Below, piece after piece: positions 6,543 to 11,843 of a stretch of DNA of 11,843 nt. How positions within the stretch are numbered: the stretch's first letter is position 1; every line of letters begins with the position of its first letter. The notes below the pieces were generated by a model. That model worked only from the letters and a program-made list of their open reading frames with translations. It did not search any database and was not told the origin of the DNA. Source of the DNA: SLAN01 sp964565375 (GTDB taxonomy: Bacteria; Spirochaetota; Spirochaetia; DSM-27196; SKKC01); NCBI GenBank assembly GCA_964565375.1, contig CAZMEV010000099.1, forward strand, positions 1 through 11,843, written 5' to 3'. Made by a program: the position numbers and the translations under genes.

Positions 6543-6589
6543 GGGAAGACAATGTCTATGCCCGGGGGAAGACATTGTCTTCCCCCTTT
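6543..6589 (+). terminator. Overlapping palindromes forming a terminator between convergent genes
   Basis: GGGGGAAGAC (6564-6573) and GTCTTCCCCC (6577-6586) form a 10-bp stem with a 3-base loop, followed by TTTAA: a plus-strand intrinsic terminator for the polyol operon. The right arm can instead pair with an upstream copy, GGGAAGACAATGTC (6543-6556) with GACATTGTCTTCCC (6571-6584), a perfect 14-bp stem with a 14-base loop. It lies between the GpsA-like stop (6474) and the kinase stop (6640). The short T-run makes termination likely but not certain. On the minus strand no T-run follows. Confidence 0.7.
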
Positions 6590-6639
6590 AACGCCGGAGT
6601 CACCTCTCTGACTCTGGATTCCTGCCGGTAAGAGGCCGT

Positions 6640-8247
6640 TCAGTCCAGATTTTCAACCGCAGCGTGCTCGGCGGCGAGAGCTCCCTTGTAGCGCAGAAGA
6701 TACTGATCGAAGCCTTCCATATCTTCGGAAAGCGGTTCGACGGTGCTGCTCGTCGCATCGGAAAACACATGGTCGAGAAAGTCCGGAAGCGAGAGTTTTC
6801 TGTCTGAGCGGAGCAGAAATGCTGCGAGCAGAGCAATGCCCCATGACCCGCCTTCACCGGCCGTTTCCATGACGGTGCAGGGAGATTTCGTTGCGGCAGC
6901 CATAATGCGCTGTCCAACACCGGGTGTCTTGAAGAAGCCTCCGTGACCGCGAATCTCGTCGACCTTTACCTGTTCGCGCTCGAAAAGTACATCAAGTCCT
7001 ATTCTCATCGCAGATATGGCCGAATACAGAAGCGCCCGGACAAAATTGGAAAAGGTGAACGAGGCGTTATCATTTCGAACAAACAGAGGGCGGCCTTCGG
7101 AAAAACCGGTTACGTGTTCGCCGGACACATAGGGAATTGCGGTCAGGCCACCTGCGTCGGGGTCTGCCTCAAGTGCCTTCTGCAACACCGTACTGTAGAG
7201 GTTTTCAGTGTCTGCCTCGCCCCCGAGGGCTGCAGCGGCTTCGCCGAGAAGCCTTACCCATGCATCGGTGTCTGACAGACAGTTATTCGAGTGGGCCATT
7301 GCGACCGGACTGCCGTCAGGTGTTACTACCATGTCTATCTCGGAATGGGCGCGGCTGAGTGCCTTCTCGAGAACGATCATTGCAAAAACGGAGGTGCCCG
7401 CTGAAACATTTCCGGTCCGTTTACGAACACTGTTGGTGGCAATCATTCCTGTTCCGGCATCGCCCTCCGGTGGGCATAATGGTATGTCGGTGGTAATGGT
7501 GCTTTCGGAATCGATTTCGCGCAGTCGTTCAGGCTTAAGTGTTCCAGCATGTTCGCCGGCGGGTTTTACCGTTGGAAGAATATCTTCGAGCCTCCACGAG
7601 AAACCGTAATCCTTTATGAGTTCGTTAAACCGCTCAATACGTTTCGCGTCAAAGGAGAGAGTGTTCTCGTCCACAGCAAACATGCCTGAAGCTTCATTGG
7701 GTCCCAGCACGAACTCGCCGGTCAAGGTGTAGTGTACATAGCCTGCAAGGGTAGTGAGCTTTGCGATAGATGAAACGTGCTCTTCTCCATTCAGCATTGC
7801 CTGGTACAGGTGCGCAATACTCCACCGTTGTGGTATTGGAAAATCGAACACGCGAGTAAGCTCTTCGGATGCAGGCCCGGTGATATTGTTTCGCCAGGTC
7901 CGGAATGGGACAAGAAGGTTGTCGTGCCTGTCGAGCGCGATGTAGCCGTGCATCATCCCGCTGAAGCCGGCGGCCGCAACACGGGTAAGCTCCGTTCCGT
8001 ACTGTCTGCCGACATCATTACGCAGGTCCGAAAGACATCCTTTCAGACCGCCCCAGACATTCTCCATAGAGTACGTCCAGATTCCATCAATGAGCTGGTT
8101 TTCCCATGCGTGGGAGCCATTCGCGATAGGAAGAAAATCCGGCCCAACCAGGGTTGCTTTGATTCGCGTCGAGCCGAGTTCTACTCCAAGCACAGCTTCA
8201 CCGCTTTCAATTACGTCTTTCGGGTTTTTCGAACCACTGTCCGGCAT
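6640..8247 (-). CDS. FGGY-family carbohydrate kinase (pentulose/xylulokinase-like)
   Basis: 535 residues from the chosen ATG at 8247. An ATG four codons earlier (8259) has no ribosome binding site, whereas GGAGG (8257-8253) lies 5 bases before 8247. Both FGGY domains are visible. The N-terminal phosphate motif is GVELGSTRIKA at 21-31 (Glu in place of the usual Asp). SGMMHGY follows at 96-102. The catalytic-base segment is EGDAGTG with Asp263, then SAGTS at 282-286 and the late GHGGFFKTPG and GEGGSWG nucleotide-site segments. The family phosphorylates ketoses or polyols with ATP. In this setting a ketopentose such as D-xylulose is a sensible substrate, entering the pentose phosphate route. It faces the polyol operon and is not part of it, so it has its own promoter. 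Family firm; substrate inferred from neighbours. Confidence 0.87.
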   Translation of the reverse strand: MPDSGSKNPKDVIESGEAVLGVELGSTRIKATLVGPDFLPIANGSHAWENQLIDGIWTYSMENVWGGLKGCLSDLRNDVGRQYGTELTRVAAAGFSGMMHGYIALDRHDNLLVPFRTWRNNITGPASEELTRVFDFPIPQRWSIAHLYQAMLNGEEHVSSIAKLTTLAGYVHYTLTGEFVLGPNEASGMFAVDENTLSFDAKRIERFNELIKDYGFSWRLEDILPTVKPAGEHAGTLKPERLREIDSESTITTDIPLCPPEGDAGTGMIATNSVRKRTGNVSAGTSVFAMIVLEKALSRAHSEIDMVVTPDGSPVAMAHSNNCLSDTDAWVRLLGEAAAALGGEADTENLYSTVLQKALEADPDAGGLTAIPYVSGEHVTGFSEGRPLFVRNDNASFTFSNFVRALLYSAISAMRIGLDVLFEREQVKVDEIRGHGGFFKTPGVGQRIMAAATKSPCTVMETAGEGGSWGIALLAAFLLRSDRKLSLPDFLDHVFSDATSSTVEPLSEDMEGFDQYLLRYKGALAAEHAAVENLD

Positions 8248-8252
8248 ACTCG

Positions 8253-8257
8253 CCTCC
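8253..8257 (-). promoter_or_regulatory. Ribosome binding site fixing the kinase start
   Basis: GGAGG on the minus strand, 5 bases before ATG at 8247. The alternative ATG at 8259-8257 overlaps this site and has none of its own, so the four-codon longer start is unlikely. Confidence 0.75.
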
Positions 8258-8405
8258 ATTCTGATCAGTATATTGCGTTCAAGCCGCCTGCATTGTACCC
8301 CAGAATTGTCTGCGCATCATTGCCCGGAAGCTCCGGTGGCCGACAACTTTGCCTGTCAAATGTGAAGCGTTCCGATTTTCGACGGCCCGGCTTGCAATTG
8401 CCCTC

Positions 8406-8429
8406 CGGCCGGACCGTGTTGCCCGGCCG
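8406..8429 (-). other. GC-rich hairpin downstream of the flavoprotein gene
   Basis: CGGCCGG (8406-8412) and CCGGCCG (8423-8429) are exact complements around a 10-base loop, 28 bp beyond the stop of the flavoprotein gene read on the minus strand. No T-run follows on that strand, so it may be a 3' end stabiliser or a weak terminator. The rest of the 8248-8456 stretch must carry the kinase promoter. A TACAAT box (minus strand, around 8313-8318) is the best -10 candidate, without a convincing -35. Confidence 0.35.
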
Positions 8430-8456
8430 AATCGTCGTGTCTGATCCTTTAGAGTA

Positions 8457-9800
8457 TCAGTGAGTCACAAGCTCACTGAAGGTGGGGTGGGGCGCCGGGA
8501 TTGCTGCGAGCTGTTCCACACTGAGCCCCTGGTGCATGGCCATCTGAACAGGAGTCAGAAGTTCAGCTGCCTGAGAACCAGCCGCCGACGCACCGAGGAT
8601 CGCACCGGAATCCTTTGCATACCAGATTTTGAAGAATCCTGTCTCCGCGTGATCTATGTGGGCAAGGAGAAGGCGACTATACGGGCGTTCGCGTATTCCA
8701 ATCTCCGTGGTCTCTGCGGCAGGCAGCCTCTGCACATCACCGATCCATGCAGCCTGCGGTTCGGTGTAGACAGCCTCGACCGCCCATTCGGCAGCCGGAA
8801 GCGTTCGAAGATCTTTGCCGGCTATGTGGCGAATCGCCCGTCTTGCTTCCCAGGTTGCTTTGTTGGCGATGAGTATACCACCTGCCGCATCACCTGCTAC
8901 GTAAATCCCTGCAACTGAGGTTTGTCCATACTCGTCGGTGCGGAGGCAGTCTTTCTCGTCACGCTCGAAGGATAGGGAGCCATCGCTTTCGGCATGGTCT
9001 ATAATCGAAAGGTCAGGATGGCGCCCGGTAGCAATAAATGCGTACTCGCTTTGGATTGTAGTTCCGCCATCGCTTGTTGTGATCACCTCACCGTTCCGTC
9101 GCGACACATCAGTGACGGTCTGGTCCCGGTGGATGACCACGCCGAGTTCCTGTTCAAGGTGTTCAGTGAGAAATCGTGCGGCCGCAGGCTCTCCCCGTCG
9201 CAGCAGTGTTTTGCCTCTCGTAAAGATTTCAACCCGGCTACCGAGACGGGCGAACGCGCTTGCGTATTCGGTACCTGTTACACCTCCTCCAGCGAAGACA
9301 ATATGGCGCGGAATCTCGGAAAGCTTCTGCGTGTGACGGGGCGCAATAATGCGTTCTCCGTCCGGTCGGACAGTCTCTGTGAACGTAGGCTCCGAGCCGG
9401 TTGTCAGAAGAATCGTCCGGGTTTTGAGCTCATTTGGCTCAAACTCATCTTCCCGCGCATGGATGACGATCGTATTCGGGGAAGTAATACGGGCGGTACC
9501 GCGGAAAAACGTGACACCGAGTTGTTCAAGCTCTTCGGCAAGCCCTGAGGTCCATGCTCCCTGGGTGCGGCGGATTTCCTGCGTTATCGCAGCGGCATCA
9601 GCTGTCCCCGTTTCTGCTGCGCCTGCTGATCTGCTCATCGCCGCGTGAAGCCATACTTTACTCGGCAGAAGACTTCCCATAGCCGCGCGTCCTCCTGGAG
9701 GCATTTCGCCCACAAGAGCCGCTTTTAGACCGTACTTGCCCGCTTCCCGGGCTGCCTCGATACCAGCAGGACCTGAACCGATTATTGCAACATCAAACAT
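8457..9800 (-). CDS. FAD/NAD(P)-dependent oxidoreductase of the pyridine-nucleotide-disulfide fold lacking both redox cysteines
   Basis: 447 residues with the full dihydrolipoamide dehydrogenase/mercuric reductase layout. FAD motif GSGPAG is at 8-13, the NAD(P) motif GGGVTGTE at 171-178, ATG at 257-259, and the second FAD motif YVAGD at 300-304. The C-terminal dimerisation domain ends in PHPTFSEL with the His-Glu pair (His438, Glu443). The active-site motif, usually GGTCLNVGCIPSK, reads GGRAAMGSLLPSK at 36-48, so Ala39 and Leu44 replace both cysteines. The only cysteine in the protein is at 285. It cannot do dithiol chemistry of the classic type; it may act as a transhydrogenase (SthA-like), quinone reductase or unknown oxidase. 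No Shine-Dalgarno precedes the ATG and a promoter lies right against it. Neighbour: rhodanese-TVP38 gene upstream, on the same strand. Confidence 0.88.
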   Translation of the reverse strand: MFDVAIIGSGPAGIEAAREAGKYGLKAALVGEMPPGGRAAMGSLLPSKVWLHAAMSRSAGAAETGTADAAAITQEIRRTQGAWTSGLAEELEQLGVTFFRGTARITSPNTIVIHAREDEFEPNELKTRTILLTTGSEPTFTETVRPDGERIIAPRHTQKLSEIPRHIVFAGGGVTGTEYASAFARLGSRVEIFTRGKTLLRRGEPAAARFLTEHLEQELGVVIHRDQTVTDVSRRNGEVITTSDGGTTIQSEYAFIATGRHPDLSIIDHAESDGSLSFERDEKDCLRTDEYGQTSVAGIYVAGDAAGGILIANKATWEARRAIRHIAGKDLRTLPAAEWAVEAVYTEPQAAWIGDVQRLPAAETTEIGIRERPYSRLLLAHIDHAETGFFKIWYAKDSGAILGASAAGSQAAELLTPVQMAMHQGLSVEQLAAIPAPHPTFSELVTH

Positions 9801-9808
9801 ATATCAGA

Positions 9809-9838
9809 ATAATACTATATAAAGATGATGCAGTTCAA
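9809..9838 (-). promoter_or_regulatory. Promoter abutting the flavoprotein start codon (probable leaderless mRNA)
   Basis: On the minus strand TTGAAC (9838-9833) and TATTAT (9814-9809) are 18 bp apart, a good sigma-70-type pair. The -10 box ends 8 bases before the ATG at 9800, so transcription should begin at or within two bases of the start codon. No purine-rich ribosome site is present in that gap. Confidence 0.6.
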
Positions 9839-9931
9839 GGGCTGATACCGTGACTGAGAACAGCGATCGGTGAAACAGGCTATACGTGGACACAGGAAGT
9901 CTGAGCCGAACTGAAACGGCCCACGAGATAT

Positions 9932-9973
9932 AAAAAAAGGACCGGCTGTCGCGCACCGCGCGAAAGCCGGTCC
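9932..9973 (-). terminator. Strong intrinsic terminator of the rhodanese-TVP38 gene
   Basis: On the minus strand GGACCGGCT (9973-9965) pairs perfectly with AGCCGGTCC (9947-9939). The inner arms TCGCG/CGCGA extend it by 5 bp after one mismatch. A run of seven Ts (9938-9932) follows directly. It lies 92 bases past the stop of the rhodanese-TVP38 gene and separates it from the flavoprotein gene. Confidence 0.92.
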
Positions 9974-10004
9974 GGAAACAGAAGACAAAGCCGGCACCAG
10001 GCCG

Positions 10005-10043
10005 ACCGCCGGTCGATTCGTTTCAGAAGAATCAACCGGCGGT
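10005..10043 (-). other. Second long hairpin in the 3' untranslated region of the rhodanese-TVP38 gene
   Basis: ACCGCCGGT (10005-10013) and ACCGGCGGT (10035-10043) are exact complements. GATTC (10015-10019) and GAATC (10029-10033) extend the stem by 5 bp inside one mismatch, leaving a 9-base loop. It stands between the stop codon (10065) and the intrinsic terminator. No T-run follows, so it is more likely a transcript stabiliser, backup terminator or protein site. Confidence 0.5.
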
Positions 10044-10064
10044 ATGACCTATGCCGGGATAATG

Positions 10065-11744
10065 TCAGCTTAGCACCTCAGCGGCGCTTGATTTCTTCTT
10101 CAATAAGTTGGGTACGAGCGACATGCCAACGAGAAGCACAGCGCCGATCGCAAAATACATCATAATCTGGCCTGGTTCCGCGCCACTTACTGCCGCGCCC
10201 GAAATGAACACGTAGGCAGCGGTACCGGGCAGCATGAACAGCCAGCTCAGAAGCGCGTATGTCCAGAATGGGATCTTAGTCAGACCATATACATAGTTCT
10301 GCACATTGAATGGCACGATCGGAATAAACCGTGTAATCATGAGCATCCGCCAGCCGTGCTTAGCGACCCCGTCGTCGATTTTCTTCACCTTGGGGTACTT
10401 CTCGGCAAGGCTTTCCGCGTAACGCCGGAACAGGTAGCGGCCGGCGAGCATGGCGAGAGCAGCTCCTATCGACGAACCGATCGATGCATAGACTGTTCCC
10501 CATATCGGGCCGAATACGATGCCCGCAACGATTGCAAACGGCAAGCCGGGCAGAAACACGATTGTTCCCACCGTAAACAGCCCCATGAAGACCAGCGGTG
10601 CTGCGGCGCCCATTCCTTCAATCCACATCTGCAACTCACCGATGCGATCCATGCTTATCAGGCTGAAGAGATTGAAATACCAGCCGAGGAATACGATGAA
10701 CGCGATAGTGACGGCGATATCGATTTTGATGATCTTGCTCGGTTGACCGGCCCGTACGCGGAGGAAATGCCAGACGCCGAGCCCGATAATGGCGGCGATG
10801 GAAATAGCACTGATAATGTACAGAAAGTAGGCGGTAACCGGTTCATCGCGGTGATAGCTGTACTCGATCCAGCTTCCGTCGTAGTTTGCCACGTTTTCAT
10901 AACCAAGCACGTCACCGAGAAGCATGGTCGTCATGGAGCTTCGAACGCCGCTCTGACACCATGCGATGATTTCCTTGTCCTGTGTGACTCCGGCTTCCTC
11001 ATACATCTCACGAAGTGCTTCAACGTGCAGCACGCCATCGTCGGTGAAATTCTCGACATAGTTGACATGAACACTTGTCGGAATATGTCCGCGACGGAAC
11101 GCGCCGTCGTAGAGGGCGATGCCCCAGTGCTCGAGGCCGGTTCGGGTATCCAGCACGACAACATCGTCATCCTGAATCCCCCGTCGAACATCGTCGAGTG
11201 TTGCAACACGGCTTTCGTCGATGTCGTGTGGCGGTTCGTAGGTCACAGTCTCTACCGATTCCTGGGGACCGGTGGCTACTTCATAGCCGGCGCGCTCCCA
11301 TGCTGGAAACTGCCCGTTAATTATGGAAGTGTTCTTGCTCGGGTGGCCGTACTGTTCGAGCAGCCATGTGAAGCGGAAGGAGTCATGGTTGTTGCCATGA
11401 GTGTAGACCACGACGTGTGTGTCGGCTTCAATTCCAAGCCTACCGAGCAGTTCATGGAACTTTTCCGCATCGGCTCGCATTCCGCGGTACTCGTACTCGC
11501 CGCTGTCTGCGCCGTAATCCGGTCGCCAGACTTGACGGGCGCCGGGAATATGACCGGCTTCGAAGTCGTCCGCCTGTCGTACGTCCACGAAGACAACGTT
11601 TTCGGTGCCTTGGAGCTCTGCTGCTTCCTCAACCGAGATCAGCAGATTGCCGGCTCCGACAGGAGAATCACCCGCGGTTAGAATCGCCGCGGGAACGAGT
11701 GCCAGCACCAAGGCCAGCATTGTAACCAGTGTTTTCCGTTTCAT
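10065..11744 (-). CDS. Exported tandem rhodanese fused to a TVP38/TMEM64 (DedA-like, SNARE-associated) membrane domain
   Basis: 559 residues from the ATG at 11744, chosen because TAAGGAG lies 9 bases before it and it opens directly with a signal peptide; a GTG at 11768 would add eight residues and swallow that site. Order of parts: signal sequence 1-24 (KRK, then a hydrophobic core to LTA); rhodanese domain 1 (about 34-158; FVDVR, GHIPGA, no cysteine at the active loop); rhodanese domain 2 (about 180-300; VLDTR, GHIPTS) with active loop CQSGVR, Cys263; membrane helices near 303-328 and 341-363; and a SNARE-associated domain about 383-515 (FLPGLPF, AGIVFG, RFIPIVPFN-QNY). Positive residues at 329-340 place the rhodaneses outside the cytoplasm. 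Rhodaneses transfer sulfane sulfur; TVP38/DedA domains move or scramble membrane components. The combined role is unknown. Confidence 0.88.
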   Translation of the reverse strand: MKRKTLVTMLALVLALVPAAILTAGDSPVGAGNLLISVEEAAELQGTENVVFVDVRQADDFEAGHIPGARQVWRPDYGADSGEYEYRGMRADAEKFHELLGRLGIEADTHVVVYTHGNNHDSFRFTWLLEQYGHPSKNTSIINGQFPAWERAGYEVATGPQESVETVTYEPPHDIDESRVATLDDVRRGIQDDDVVVLDTRTGLEHWGIALYDGAFRRGHIPTSVHVNYVENFTDDGVLHVEALREMYEEAGVTQDKEIIAWCQSGVRSSMTTMLLGDVLGYENVANYDGSWIEYSYHRDEPVTAYFLYIISAISIAAIIGLGVWHFLRVRAGQPSKIIKIDIAVTIAFIVFLGWYFNLFSLISMDRIGELQMWIEGMGAAAPLVFMGLFTVGTIVFLPGLPFAIVAGIVFGPIWGTVYASIGSSIGAALAMLAGRYLFRRYAESLAEKYPKVKKIDDGVAKHGWRMLMITRFIPIVPFNVQNYVYGLTKIPFWTYALLSWLFMLPGTAAYVFISGAAVSGAEPGQIMMYFAIGAVLLVGMSLVPNLLKKKSSAAEVLS

Positions 11745-11753
11745 CGTTCTTGT

Positions 11754-11760
11754 CTCCTTA
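11754..11760 (-). promoter_or_regulatory. Ribosome binding site of the rhodanese-TVP38 gene
   Basis: TAAGGAG on the minus strand, 9 bases before ATG 11744. It decides against the GTG at 11768. The remaining bases to the window edge show no convincing promoter. Confidence 0.75.
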
Positions 11761-11843
11761 ACATTCACGGATATCTTAATTTCTATGCGGCCTTACACTA
11801 GACCGTCTGAAGAACCTTCTTGATTGACCTCTTGCTGCGGAAA

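Noticed and set aside
5449..6552. A 367-codon open frame on the minus strand opposite the GpsA-like gene
   Set aside because: Shadow of the GpsA-like coding frame; it runs through the terminator palindromes and has no family features.
6640..8247. Assigning the kinase specifically as xylulokinase (xylB) or ribulokinase (araB)
   Set aside because: FGGY motifs are clear, but I see no residues that fix the sugar substrate; the pentulose suggestion rests only on neighbours.
10356..11681. A 441-codon open frame on the plus strand opposite the rhodanese-TVP38 gene
   Set aside because: It lies wholly antisense to a gene with clear domains and a strong ribosome site, has no recognisable motif or start signal, and is explained by GC-rich codon use leaving the opposite frame open.
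11769..11843. Short inverted repeats (AGAC-c-GTCT, AAGAA-cc-TTCTT) near the right edge
   Set aside because: Arms are only 4-5 bp and no promoter elements are placed convincingly around them; not distinguishable from chance.

Overview
The window looks like chromosomal DNA from a moderately GC-rich bacterium, most likely a metagenome-derived scaffold because it contains a run of 100 Ns. Gene content (polyol-type dehydrogenases, a pentulose-type FGGY kinase, a GpsA-like dehydrogenase, a rhodanese-TVP38 fusion) would suit a free-living fermentative heterotroph. A spirochaete is my best guess, but this rests on recall of similar gene sets and not on any marker gene. No rRNA, tRNA, CRISPR array, transposase or integrase was seen.

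Left part, plus strand (1-6474): a closely spaced run of sugar/polyol redox genes. It starts inside the C-terminus of a zinc-type medium-chain dehydrogenase (MDR). Then come a xylitol-dehydrogenase-like SDR with a TTG start, a second polyol-type SDR, a complete zinc MDR alcohol dehydrogenase, a small DUF1893-like protein, a zinc-free quinone-oxidoreductase-type MDR, an AllA-family (ureidoglycolate lyase fold) cupin and a glycerol-3-phosphate-dehydrogenase-family protein. Spacing and strong Shine-Dalgarno (SD) sites suggest one or two operons. The DUF1893-like gene may have its own promoter. The N gap inside this run is almost certainly false: the same 55 bp stand on both sides of it.

Centre (6475-8247): a G-rich palindromic terminator separates the plus-strand genes from a convergent FGGY carbohydrate kinase on the minus strand. 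The reasonable, unproven reading is that the dehydrogenases interconvert pentitols/polyols and ketoses, and the kinase commits the ketose to central metabolism. The AllA-like and GpsA-like proteins are extra steps that I cannot place in a known pathway.

Right part, minus strand (8457-11744): a pyridine-nucleotide-disulfide-oxidoreductase-fold flavoprotein that has lost both redox cysteines and appears to be read from a leaderless transcript. Upstream of it, behind a strong intrinsic terminator, is an exported protein that fuses two rhodanese domains to a TVP38/DedA-type membrane domain. TVP38-type domains are known elsewhere fused directly to FAD-dependent oxidoreductases, so these neighbours may work together on sulfur or redox chemistry at the membrane. 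That is inference.
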